NCBI GenBank assembly: GCA_964650525.1
Contig: CAZYUA010000018.1
Location: forward strand, 21,575 to 85,574
Direction of reading: 5' to 3'
Length of the DNA stretch: 64,000 nucleotides
Source: UBA1413 sp964650525
GTDB taxonomy: Bacteria > Bacteroidota > Bacteroidia > Bacteroidales > Prolixibacteraceae
The position numbers were made by a program, and so were the translations under genes. Positions 34,259 to 42,915 of this stretch are shown here, piece after piece (positions within the stretch are counted from its first letter, which is position 1; every line of letters begins with the position of its first letter). A model generated the notes under the pieces. That model was not told the DNA's origin, did no database searches, and was given only the letters and a program-made list of their open reading frames with translations.

Positions 34259-35548
34259 ATGATGATTTTCTTTGAAAGCGGATCGCTCAGCCATAACATG
34301 TCAGCCGATGATTTAAAAATCGGCCTTTTTCAGGCGTTTAACAAAATGGGATTCCGGAAAAAAGTCATGGCCATTCCCCCCGATTACACCCGGTTGCCGA
34401 GTCGCGCCGGTGAGCTGACAGAAATGAGCTGGAACTTTTTTGGAGACAGACTGACCGATGTTTTACCGGCACTCGGAACCCATTCACCCATGACAGACCA
34501 GCAAATCGGACACATGTTCGGGCAGACTCCACGCCAGCTGTTCCGCAACCACGACTGGCGTAACGATGTGGTAACCCTGGGCTATGTGCCCGGAGATTTT
34601 GTGAAGTACGTATCGGACGGGGCCGTGGATTATCCCTGGCCAGCCCAGGTCAACAAGTTGCTGGTAGAGGGAGGTTATGACCTGATCCTTTCACTGGGTC
34701 AGGTCGTTCCCCATGAAGTGGTGGGGATGGCCAACTACAACAAAAACATCTTCGTCGGGACCGGTGGTGCTGAAGGGATCAACAAAAGCCATTTCATCGG
34801 AGCAGCCTATGGCATGGAAAAGATGATGGGCAGAGCTGACACCCCTGTTCGAAAGATTTTTAACTACGCTTCAGAGCATTTTGCCGCCCACCTGCCTATC
34901 GTGTATGTTCAGACGGTTGTGGGGGTCAACAAAGGGGGAAAATTGCAAACCTTCGGTCTTTTCATTGGCGATGACTTTGAGGTATTCCGGAAAGCTGCGG
35001 AACTTTCCCTGGAAGTAAATTTTGAAATGGTTGAAAAACCCCTGAAAAAAGTGGTTGTATGGCTGGATCCCTCTGAATTCAAGAGCACCTGGCTGGGCAA
35101 TAAGAGTATCTATCGCACCCGCATGGCTCTTGCTGACGGAGGGGAACTGATTGTTCTGGCCCCGGCACTCCGTGAATTCGGCGAAGATAAAGAGATTGAC
35201 CGGCTTATCCGTAAATACGGCTATTTTGGAACTCCCAACACGCTGAAAGTCACCGCTGAAAATGAAGAGCTGCAAACCAATCTGGGGGCTGCTGCCCACC
35301 TGATCCATGGTTCCTCCGAAGGTCGCTTCTCCATTACTTATTGCCCGGGCAAAGGAGAGAATAACCTTACCCGTGAAGAGATCGAGAGCGTGGGTTTCCG
35401 GTGGGCCGACTACGACAACATGGTGGCCAACTACAATCCCAAAGTGCTGAAAGACGGATTCAATACCCTTCCCGACGGCGAAGAGGTTTTTTACATCTCC
35501 AATCCGGCACTGGGACTCTGGGCTTTCCGCGAACGGTTTAATCAGTAA
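34259..35548 (+). CDS. LarA-superfamily nickel-pincer enzyme, probable sugar-acid 2-epimerase
   Basis: A 429-residue homologue of lactate racemase LarA (DUF2088 N-terminal plus LarA C-terminal domain), which uses the nickel-pincer nucleotide cofactor for hydride-transfer racemisation. The key positions are present: PPDYTRLPS (LarA DHTRPVPS) near residue 41, GTH at H75 (LarA H108), H152 in 'VVPHEVVG' (H174), K162 in 'NYNKNIFVG' (K184, cofactor-attaching) and H178 in 'INKSHFIG' (H200, nickel ligand). The 10 and 16 residue spacings between the last three equal those of LarA. Beside a mannonate-oxidoreductase-like SDR and a KDG kinase, a hexonate epimerase such as D-gluconate 2-epimerase is more likely than lactate racemase. 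No larB, larC or larE cofactor genes are in the window. Confidence 0.85.
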   Translation: MMIFFESGSLSHNMSADDLKIGLFQAFNKMGFRKKVMAIPPDYTRLPSRAGELTEMSWNFFGDRLTDVLPALGTHSPMTDQQIGHMFGQTPRQLFRNHDWRNDVVTLGYVPGDFVKYVSDGAVDYPWPAQVNKLLVEGGYDLILSLGQVVPHEVVGMANYNKNIFVGTGGAEGINKSHFIGAAYGMEKMMGRADTPVRKIFNYASEHFAAHLPIVYVQTVVGVNKGGKLQTFGLFIGDDFEVFRKAAELSLEVNFEMVEKPLKKVVVWLDPSEFKSTWLGNKSIYRTRMALADGGELIVLAPALREFGEDKEIDRLIRKYGYFGTPNTLKVTAENEELQTNLGAAAHLIHGSSEGRFSITYCPGKGENNLTREEIESVGFRWADYDNMVANYNPKVLKDGFNTLPDGEEVFYISNPALGLWAFRERFNQ

Positions 35549-35733
35549 CTGCAGCACTTTTGTTCGGGCAACAACGTTCTCAACAATGATGAATGCACCC
35601 TGAAGCAGGAATCTAACATCATGGATCGTGATTTGCAGATCATAAATCGCGAATCATGAGGTTGGAATACCGGTTAAGGAATTCAGAACACCGATAGACA
35701 CTTACAGTATCATAACTCCGATTAGCAGTTCAA

Positions 35734-36756
35734 ATGGAAGAAGTCAGATGGGGGATGATCGGTGCCGGCAGTGTTGCCGAACTGAAGAGTGCTCCCGCCT
35801 TCAATAAGGTTCCGCATTCACGGTTGGTGGCCATTATGCGCCGCGACCGGGCGAAAGCAGAAGATTATGCCAGGCGCCATCGGGTAACGCGCTGGTATGC
35901 CGATGCCAGTGAATTGATACACGATCCGGAAGTGAATGCCATCTATGTGGCTACCCCGCCCTCTTCGCATGCTGCCTATGCCATCGAGGCCATGAGGGCC
36001 GGCAAACCTGTCTACGTAGAAAAACCCATGGCACTCAATTACCGGGAGTGCGAGGAGATGATCCGGATTTCGGAAGAGACCGGAATCTCCTTGTTTGTTG
36101 CTTATTACCGCCGGTCTCTTCCTGCTTTTATGAAGGTAAGTGAGCTCCTCGGCGAGGGAGCCATCGGGACGGTGCTTACCGTAAACGTGACACTCTACAA
36201 ACAAGCCCGCGAACGTGGCCTTGACCGTTCAGCCATGAGCTGGCATGTCTTTCCGGAAATTTCCGGGGCCGGCCATTTCTATGACCTGGCTTCCCACCAG
36301 TTTGATTACCTCGATTTTCTTTTTGGCCCCGTTTCTGTTGTGAAGGGGATTGCCGTCAACCGGGCCGGCCTTTACCCTGCCGAAGATACTGTAACCTGCA
36401 GTTTTAGATTTCAGAACGGGATCACCGGCACCGGGAGCTGGTGTTTTGTCTGCACCAGTCAGGCAGAAACCGATCGGATAGAAATTATCGGTGAGGAAGG
36501 AAAGATTACACTGCCCTGCTTTCAGCATGGGGAGTTGCTGTTGGAAAATTCCCTGGGACGGCTTGCATTCCGGTTTGAAAACCCCGAAAACATCCAATTC
36601 AATTTGATCAGCCAGGTGGTACGTGATTTAAGGGGAGAAGGAAAATGCGTCAGTACAGGACTCTCTGCTGCACGAACCAGCTGGGTACTGGAAGAGGTAG
36701 TACGGGAGTATTATGATGATTTTACACCCAAGGGTAATCATGAAAATAGTAATTGA
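35734..36756 (+). CDS. Gfo/Idh/MocA family oxidoreductase, cytoplasmic
   Basis: A 340-residue NAD(P)-dependent dehydrogenase without signal peptide. The Rossmann motif MIGAGSVAE lies at the start, then 'AIYVATPPSSHAAY', the 'GKPVYVEKPMALNYREC' EKP motif and 'SGAGHFYDLASHQFDYLDFL' with the catalytic-His region. 'FVAYYRRSLPAFMKVSELL' is a typical substrate-side segment. It is the third member of this superfamily in the locus and the only clearly cytoplasmic one, so it could act on the same sugar after import. It overlaps the pdxB start by 17 bases, showing coupled transcription. The preceding 185-base gap (35549-35733) contains no recognisable element. Substrate unknown. Confidence 0.9.
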   Translation: MEEVRWGMIGAGSVAELKSAPAFNKVPHSRLVAIMRRDRAKAEDYARRHRVTRWYADASELIHDPEVNAIYVATPPSSHAAYAIEAMRAGKPVYVEKPMALNYRECEEMIRISEETGISLFVAYYRRSLPAFMKVSELLGEGAIGTVLTVNVTLYKQARERGLDRSAMSWHVFPEISGAGHFYDLASHQFDYLDFLFGPVSVVKGIAVNRAGLYPAEDTVTCSFRFQNGITGTGSWCFVCTSQAETDRIEIIGEEGKITLPCFQHGELLLENSLGRLAFRFENPENIQFNLISQVVRDLRGEGKCVSTGLSAARTSWVLEEVVREYYDDFTPKGNHENSN

Positions 36757-37870
36757 CGACAAGATACCCTATATCCGGGGGGTATTCGAACCAGTGGCAG
36801 AAGTGGTCTATCTTCCCGGCAGCAAGACCACTCCTGAGGTGGTACGCGATGCGGATGCCCTGATTACACGAACCCGTACGCTTTGTAATGCAGAACTGCT
36901 GGAAGGATCATCTGTTAAGTTCATTGCCACGGCGACCATCGGCTACGACCATATTGACACGGAATACTGCCGCAAAGCTGGCATTGTCTGGACCAATGCG
37001 CCTGGTTGCAATGCCGGGAGTGTGGAACAATATCTTACAGCAGCTCTGTTGCTATGGGCAAAAGAGAAAAATACTCCTTTGAAAGGTAAAACCCTGGGGA
37101 TCGTAGGGGTCGGAAAGGTAGGATCAAAAATCGAGCGGACAGCCAATATTTTTGGGATGCGTGTTTTGTTAAACGACCCACCCCGTGAACGCACCGAAGT
37201 TACTGGTTCTTTTGTCAGCCTGGAAATCATCCGCCGCGATGCGGATATCATCACATTCCATGTTCCGCTTAACCTGTCGGGCGAAGATGCCACTTACCAC
37301 ATGGTAAACCGTGATTTTCTTTCGGGATTGGGAAAACACCCCTTGCTGGTGAACAGTTGCCGGGGAGAAGTGTTTGACACTATTGCCATTACGGAAGCGG
37401 TTGATACCGGGCTTGTCTCTGATTATATTGCCGACTGCTGGGAAAATGAGCCCGAAATCAGCCTGCAGCTGATGGATCGTTGTTTTCTGGCCACCCCGCA
37501 CATTGCAGGTTATTCCAAAGATGGAAAGGCCAATGGTACGCGGATGAGCGTTCAGTCGGTGAGCCGCTATTTCAATCTCGGGCTGGACGAATGGCAACCT
37601 TGTGATATGGAGGTTCCGGAAAGTACCGTTATTGAGATTGATAGGACCACCCGTGATGAAGAATCCATTCTGACACAGGCAGTGCTGGCTACTTATAATA
37701 TACGGTCTGATGACCAGGCTCTTCGAAGCAGCCCTGCCAGTTTTGAAGCACTCAGAGGCGATTATCCGGTGAGAAGGGAATACCCGGCATTCAAGGTCGT
37801 TCTGAAGAATGTGCCGGAACCAACGGCAAAAAAATTGGCACTTTTAGGATTCAAAATCCACATGTATTAA
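36740..37870 (+). CDS. pdxB: 4-phosphoerythronate dehydrogenase PdxB
   Basis: Oxidises 4-phospho-D-erythronate to 2-oxo-3-hydroxy-4-phosphobutanoate in the DXP-dependent pyridoxal phosphate route. The 376-residue protein begins KIVIDDKIPYIRGVFEPVAEV, diagnostic for PdxB, has the Rossmann motif 'GIVGVGKVGSKIE' and the PdxB-type 'FHVPLNLSGEDATYHM', 'VNSCRGEVFD' and 'LATPHIAGYSKDGKANGT', and ends with the PdxB dimerisation region. I chose ATG 36740, since earlier starts add MMILHPRVI without family support. It overlaps the upstream Gfo/Idh/MocA gene by 17 bases and is followed after 27 bases by gnd. Its presence in a sugar-acid operon is unusual but the family call is firm. Confidence 0.9.
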   Translation: MKIVIDDKIPYIRGVFEPVAEVVYLPGSKTTPEVVRDADALITRTRTLCNAELLEGSSVKFIATATIGYDHIDTEYCRKAGIVWTNAPGCNAGSVEQYLTAALLLWAKEKNTPLKGKTLGIVGVGKVGSKIERTANIFGMRVLLNDPPRERTEVTGSFVSLEIIRRDADIITFHVPLNLSGEDATYHMVNRDFLSGLGKHPLLVNSCRGEVFDTIAITEAVDTGLVSDYIADCWENEPEISLQLMDRCFLATPHIAGYSKDGKANGTRMSVQSVSRYFNLGLDEWQPCDMEVPESTVIEIDRTTRDEESILTQAVLATYNIRSDDQALRSSPASFEALRGDYPVRREYPAFKVVLKNVPEPTAKKLALLGFKIHMY

Positions 37871-37897
37871 ATTCATAATCAGAAAAAAATAAAGAAA

Positions 37898-39352
37898 ATG
37901 AAAAAGTTAGCAGACATTGGGTTGATCGGGTTGGCCGTGATGGGCGAGAACCTGGTATTAAACATGGAAAGCAAGGGCTTTACAGTAGCCGTGTATAACC
38001 GTACGGTTTCGAAGGTGGATGATTTCATCAAAGGACGCGGTGCGGGTAAGAAGTTCATAGGTGCGCACACCATCGAAGAGTTGACAGCCTCGCTGGAGCG
38101 TCCCCGCAAGGTGATGATGCTGGTGAAAGCCGGCAAGCCGGTCGATGATTTTATCGATCTCCTCCTACCCCATCTGGAACCCGGCGACATTATCATTGAC
38201 GGCGGGAACTCCCATTTTCCGGATACTATCCGCCGCACCCAGTATGTGGAAAGCAAAGGGTTGCTTTATATTGGTACGGGCGTATCTGGCGGTGAAGAGG
38301 GAGCGCTGCTGGGGCCTTCCATGATGCCCGGAGGCTCCCCGGCAGCGTGGCCTCATGTAAAAGGGATCTTCCAGGCTGTGGCTGCCAAAGTCGAAGATGG
38401 TTCTCCCTGTTGTGATTGGGTAGGTGAAGGCGGCGCCGGCCATTTCGTAAAGATGGTGCACAACGGCATCGAATACGGAGATATGCAGATCATCAATGAA
38501 GCCTACCACCTGATGAAGGATCTTCTGGGCATGGGCGCCTTTGAGCAGCACGAGGTATTCAGGAAATGGAATACTGAAGAGCTCGACAGCTACCTTATTG
38601 AGATCACCAGCGACATTCTGGCTTATAAGGATGATGATGGGGAGCCCATCGTGGAGAAGATCCTGGATACCGCAGGGCAGAAAGGGACCGGCAAATGGAC
38701 CGGTGTCGCTGCCCTCGACCTGGGAATTCCGCTGACCCTGATCGGCGAGTCGGTTTTTGCCCGCTGTCTCTCTGCCCAGAAGGAGATCCGCGCGACGGCC
38801 AGCAAGGTGCTGAACGGTCCGAAACCCACCTTTATGGGGGATAAACAGCAATTTATCCATGACCTCAAAATGGCGCTTTACGGGGCAAAGATCATCTCCT
38901 ATGCCCAGGGGTATAACCTGATGATGGAAGCCGCCAAAGAGTTTGGCTGGAACCTTAACTACGGAGGAATTGCCCTAATGTGGAGGGGTGGTTGCATTAT
39001 CCGGTCGGCTTTCCTGGGAGATATTAAAAAAGCCTTTGACCGAAATCCTGCCCTGCCGAACCTGCTGCTGGATTCCTTCTTTAAGGAGAAGGTGGAAGCA
39101 GCCCAGGAAGGATGGCGGAGGGTTTGCGCCACAGCCCTCACCCAGGGAATTCCGGTGCCGGCACTTACGACAGCCCTATGTTATTTCGACGGCTTCCGCA
39201 GCGAACGGCTGCCAGCAAACCTGCTTCAGGCCCAGCGCGATTATTTCGGTGCGCACATGTATGAAAGAGTCGACCGTCCACGCGGCGAATTCTTCCATAC
39301 CAACTGGACCGGCCGCGGTGGCGATACCGCCAGCTCTACTTACGTGGTATAA
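37898..39352 (+). CDS. gnd: 6-phosphogluconate dehydrogenase, decarboxylating
   Basis: Converts 6-phosphogluconate to ribulose 5-phosphate with CO2 and NADPH release in the oxidative pentose phosphate pathway. The 484-residue protein has the standard length. It shows the NADP motif 'GLIGLAVMGENLVLNMESKG', 'YNRTVSKVDDF', 'GTGVSGGEEGALLGPSMMPGG', and the catalytic 'GAGHFVKMVHNGIEYGDMQ' with the Lys and His-Asn pair. The C-terminal tail '...RPRGEFFHTNWTGRGG' is typical. It lies 27 bases after pdxB and ends at a strong terminator (39368-39404). It gives the sugar-acid locus a link to central carbon metabolism. No glucose-6-phosphate dehydrogenase gene is adjacent, although zwf often is. Confidence 0.97.
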   Translation: MKKLADIGLIGLAVMGENLVLNMESKGFTVAVYNRTVSKVDDFIKGRGAGKKFIGAHTIEELTASLERPRKVMMLVKAGKPVDDFIDLLLPHLEPGDIIIDGGNSHFPDTIRRTQYVESKGLLYIGTGVSGGEEGALLGPSMMPGGSPAAWPHVKGIFQAVAAKVEDGSPCCDWVGEGGAGHFVKMVHNGIEYGDMQIINEAYHLMKDLLGMGAFEQHEVFRKWNTEELDSYLIEITSDILAYKDDDGEPIVEKILDTAGQKGTGKWTGVAALDLGIPLTLIGESVFARCLSAQKEIRATASKVLNGPKPTFMGDKQQFIHDLKMALYGAKIISYAQGYNLMMEAAKEFGWNLNYGGIALMWRGGCIIRSAFLGDIKKAFDRNPALPNLLLDSFFKEKVEAAQEGWRRVCATALTQGIPVPALTTALCYFDGFRSERLPANLLQAQRDYFGAHMYERVDRPRGEFFHTNWTGRGGDTASSTYVV

Positions 39353-39367
39353 TCACCGATGCCTTTG

Positions 39368-39404
39368 ACGGAAACAGGGACCTTCAACCGGTCCCTGTTT
39401 CCGT
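39368..39404 (+). terminator. Terminator after gnd
   Basis: ACGGAAACAGGGACC (39368-39382) pairs perfectly with 39390-39404 around a 7-nt loop. The 15-bp stem is strong; the following T-tract is short (CCGTTTG). It closes the pdxB-gnd transcription unit. Confidence 0.7.
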
Positions 39405-39451
39405 TTGAACAGACTGGCAGCTTCAAGACGGGGACCAGGTCTGTCCTTTTA

Positions 39452-41617
39452 TCATTTTTTCCTGAAAATTCGCCCCACCGTGGCTATCAGATCTTCCAAC
39501 CGTGCCAGATTATCATTTGATGGATCAAACAGGGAAGTACTGGTGGGATTGTATTCATCCCCTTCCGCCACGCCGTATTGGCGGGGATAAACCAACATAC
39601 AGTTATTGTCGGCGAAATATTTATTGACATATCCTGAAATACGGGTCATCAGGGGGTGGTACGAAGGGTACTCTTTACGACTCAGAATAAAGACAAGATG
39701 ATCGTCAGAGCGGACTTCCCTGCCTAAAATAAGGAAATCGTCCCAATCGCTGAATTCCCTGAATTCAGCCTCCACGGGATGTTTTCGGTGAATTTCCTTC
39801 AGTACCCTGACCATTCCTTCGGAACCAAAGAAAAGCAATTTGGAACCCGTATTCCTGCCCAAATTCCACACCTTCACCAGCCACCAGGCAAATCCAACCT
39901 CTTTTTCCGCGTAATCAGGCACAAAGACAAGGGTGCGCCTGACTGTGGCAAAAGGTTGCACCGGGCGGTAGATGATGGTGGTTGTATCGCATTTCTGCAG
40001 AATTCCCTGGGTGAGGTTACCCAGGAACGAATCGGAAATTCCTTTTTTCTGATGCAATCCGACGATCAGATCAGTTATCTTGTGTTCCTGGACCACTCCC
40101 GCAATACCATTAACAATATTGGTATCGTACCGTACGACAGGGGAAAGATGGTTATCGGTGGCAGAAGCTGTTTTTTCAGCCAGCTCCAGCAGTTTATGAG
40201 CTTGCTTCTCTGCATTTTTATCCAAAGTAAGGTTGTTAATGATATTAAGGGCGACCAATTTGCTTTGCTTCGAAGATTTCAGGGTAACGCTGATGTTAAT
40301 CAGTTCTTCCACATTGTCTATATTGCTCAGGGGAATCAGAATTTTTTCTCCCATTTCATCCCCATCCGTTTCTTCATGGAGGGTATCGGCCTGTGCCAGG
40401 TTGTGGGCTCCTTTTTGTGCAACAAACGAAGCAATGGTACATGTAACAAGGATCATCAGGATGGTTCCGTTAAGGATAGCATCATTCAGGAGCCGGATGG
40501 GTTCCCCATCCGGAGTCTCACCGGTTATAATATTATATCCTACCAGTACGGCCGCAAGAGTGGCCGCTGCCTGGGCGTTGCTCAGACCGAAGATAATACG
40601 GCGCTGGTCAACAGAAAAGCGGAAGGATTTCTGGGTAAGCCAGGCTGCTGCATACTTGGAGGAGGTTGCAACAACCGTCATTACCACGGCTACAAAGATG
40701 GTTTGAAGGTCGGTGAAAAAAGCCCTGTAATCGATCAGCATGCCCACCCCAATCAGGAAAAAAGGAATAAACAAGGCATTTCCTACAAATTCGATTCTGT
40801 TCATCAGCGGAGAAGTGCGTGGAATCAGCCTGTTGAGCGCCAGTCCGGCCAGGAACGCCCCGATAATAGCTTCTATGCCGGCAGCCTCAGCAAGAAAGGC
40901 TCCAAGGAAAACCATAGCCAGCACAAAAATATACTGGGAGATGCTGTCGTCGTTATTTTTAAAGAACCAGCGGCCGACGACGGGGAAGAGAAGAACAATG
41001 AAGAGGGCAAAAACGACCACGGAAACAGATAACCTGAGGAAGAAATCATCGGTTATGTTTCCGGTGGCCATTCCTGCGATGACAGCCAGAACCAACAGCG
41101 CCAGGGTGTCAGTAATCATGGTTCCTCCTACGGTGATGCTGACCGCAGGATTCTTCAAAATTCCGGATTTGCTGATAATCGGGTAAGCAATCAGGGTGTG
41201 GGAGGCAAACATGCTGGCCAAAAGGATGGAAGAATTGAGGGGCAATTTCAAGAGGTAGTATCCCGCCAGAGTTCCCAGCGTCATGGGTATAGAAAAAGTA
41301 AAAAGTCCGAAAACAATGCTTTTCCCGCTGTTCTTTCTGAAATCGGCCATGTCGATCTCCAGTCCCGCCAGGAACATGATATACAACAGCCCCACCGTCC
41401 CGAAAAGGACGATACTGCTGTCGCGAGCCATAAGGTTCAACCCGAACGGTCCGACAATGACCCCTGCAATGATCAGGCCGATGAGATGAGGGACCGAGAT
41501 TTTGTTCAGAAGAATGGGTGCAAATAATATGATAAATAGAATCAATGCAAAGATTAACACCGGGTTGGTTAAAGGTAACGCCAGTTCTGGAAGAATCATC
41601 GATATCATAAAAATCAT
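39452..41617 (-). CDS. Cation/proton antiporter (CPA2 family) with C-terminal USP-like domains
   Basis: A membrane antiporter of the monovalent cation:proton antiporter-2 family, exchanging Na+ or K+ for protons. Translated from ATG 41617 it has about 720 residues: 12-13 hydrophobic segments over the first 410 ('ISVPHLIGLIIAGVIVGPFG', 'ADFRKNSGKSIVFG', 'EAAGIEAIIGAFLAGLALN' near the transport core), then a cytoplasmic region of about 300 residues with two universal-stress-protein-like halves ('EKILIPLSNIDNVEELI', 'DLIVGLHQKKGISDSFLG', 'TVRRTLVFVPDYAEKEVG'). The USP part may bind nucleotides and gate transport. Met codons at 41617, 41608 and 41599 are all possible starts. No partner gene is adjacent; it follows a gap after buk. 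Confidence 0.9.
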   Translation of the reverse strand: MIFMISMILPELALPLTNPVLIFALILFIILFAPILLNKISVPHLIGLIIAGVIVGPFGLNLMARDSSIVLFGTVGLLYIMFLAGLEIDMADFRKNSGKSIVFGLFTFSIPMTLGTLAGYYLLKLPLNSSILLASMFASHTLIAYPIISKSGILKNPAVSITVGGTMITDTLALLVLAVIAGMATGNITDDFFLRLSVSVVVFALFIVLLFPVVGRWFFKNNDDSISQYIFVLAMVFLGAFLAEAAGIEAIIGAFLAGLALNRLIPRTSPLMNRIEFVGNALFIPFFLIGVGMLIDYRAFFTDLQTIFVAVVMTVVATSSKYAAAWLTQKSFRFSVDQRRIIFGLSNAQAAATLAAVLVGYNIITGETPDGEPIRLLNDAILNGTILMILVTCTIASFVAQKGAHNLAQADTLHEETDGDEMGEKILIPLSNIDNVEELINISVTLKSSKQSKLVALNIINNLTLDKNAEKQAHKLLELAEKTASATDNHLSPVVRYDTNIVNGIAGVVQEHKITDLIVGLHQKKGISDSFLGNLTQGILQKCDTTTIIYRPVQPFATVRRTLVFVPDYAEKEVGFAWWLVKVWNLGRNTGSKLLFFGSEGMVRVLKEIHRKHPVEAEFREFSDWDDFLILGREVRSDDHLVFILSRKEYPSYHPLMTRISGYVNKYFADNNCMLVYPRQYGVAEGDEYNPTSTSLFDPSNDNLARLEDLIATVGRIFRKK

Positions 41618-41775
41618 TTTGGTTGATTTATATCTCTGTAGGAATAATTCCACCGCTCTGCGGCACAAAATAATGAAAGTAATCCTTCAAGGTACCAGGC
41701 TGCGTGTAACGGGTGGTTCATTGACTTTTTTCGCGGGGGATTTGCTGGTTGAGAGCCAATCCGGTCATAAAGGCC

Positions 41776-42903
41776 TCATATTCTGGTAGGCCAACTGTCT
41801 TTATCGTATCCTTTGCAGCTGCTTTTGCCGGTATAGGTCCGAGGTTCTATTTCACCTTTCGCTACTTTGAGGGCATTTATGGCAAGGGCTTCGAGTTCGT
41901 CTTCGCCGGGATAGACAAAAACAGGTCCGATAAAGGACGTTTTCCGTTTAATATAATCCACGAGGTAGTCATTGAACGCAATACCACCAGTTAAAAGGAT
42001 AGCATCGACTTTACCGTCGAGGACCACAGCCATTTCACCAATCAGCTTGGCAACCTGGTACCCCAGGGCATCCTGAATAAACCGGGCCTTTTCATTTCCG
42101 TCTTCGGCGGCTTTTTGGACTTCGAGGGAATTGTTGGTTCCCAGGTATGCCACATAGCCACCCTCTCCCACCGCCATTCTCTGAATCTGGTCTTTTGAAA
42201 ATTTTCCTGAAAAGCAGAGGTCGATAAGCTGGTAAACCGGAAGGGTCCCGGATCGTTCGGGGCTGAAGGGCCCTTCCCCGTTAAGGGCATTATTGACGTC
42301 GATGACCCTGCCCTTCCTGTGGGCACCTACTGAAATACCTCCCCCCAGATGAGCGACCAAAAGATTCACTTCATCATAGCGGGCACCTGTTTCCTGGGCA
42401 TGGTGCCGGGCTATGGCTTTCTGGTTCAGGGCATGAAAAATGGAAACCCTTTCAAAACGGGGATGACCAGCAATCCGGGCGATCGGTTCCAGTTCGTCGG
42501 TAACCACAGGATCGGCAATGTAGGCTTTGGCTCCCGGTATTTGCAATGCGATATAATCAGCAATGAGGGGTCCGAGGTTGCTAGCATGCTGTCCCATTAC
42601 CCCTTCCCGGGCATGCTGAAGCATCAGGTTATTCACCTGGTAAACCCCGGACTCCATAGGCCAGGTCAACCCTCCCCTGCCAATGATATGCTTGATACCG
42701 TCGACATCAATGCCCTTTTCGAGAAGCCGGTCGATGATCAGACCCTTCCGGAAATCAAACTGATCAACCACCACCCGGTATTGCGAAATATCCCCGATGG
42801 AATGGCGCAGGGTTTCCGTAAGGATACACCGGTAACCGTTGTAAACAGCAAACTTGGTCGAAGTTGATCCGGGATTGATGGCAAGTACGGGGATATCTTC
42901 CAT
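41776..42903 (-). CDS. buk: Butyrate kinase
   Basis: Converts butyryl phosphate (or branched short-chain acyl phosphates) and ADP to the acid and ATP. The 375-residue protein belongs to the acetokinase/ASKHA fold: 'LAINPGSTSTKFAVY' at the start (phosphate 1 loop), 'GRGGLTWPMESGVYQVN', 'NLLVAHLGGGISVGAH' (adenosine/phosphate region) and 'AILLTGGIAFNDYLVD' near the end. The length is standard for Buk, slightly longer than the usual 355. It is the last gene of the pta-hbd-ackA-ptb-buk operon, 12 bases after ptb. The C-terminal 20 residues are charged and not conserved. Confidence 0.95.
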   Translation of the reverse strand: MEDIPVLAINPGSTSTKFAVYNGYRCILTETLRHSIGDISQYRVVVDQFDFRKGLIIDRLLEKGIDVDGIKHIIGRGGLTWPMESGVYQVNNLMLQHAREGVMGQHASNLGPLIADYIALQIPGAKAYIADPVVTDELEPIARIAGHPRFERVSIFHALNQKAIARHHAQETGARYDEVNLLVAHLGGGISVGAHRKGRVIDVNNALNGEGPFSPERSGTLPVYQLIDLCFSGKFSKDQIQRMAVGEGGYVAYLGTNNSLEVQKAAEDGNEKARFIQDALGYQVAKLIGEMAVVLDGKVDAILLTGGIAFNDYLVDYIKRKTSFIGPVFVYPGEDELEALAINALKVAKGEIEPRTYTGKSSCKGYDKDSWPTRI

Positions 42904-42915
42904 AGGAGTGGTATT

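Noticed and set aside
39779..41032. Long plus-strand open frame of 417 codons
   Set aside because: It lies entirely antisense to the cation/proton antiporter gene, and its translation has no membrane or domain pattern; it is a shadow frame.
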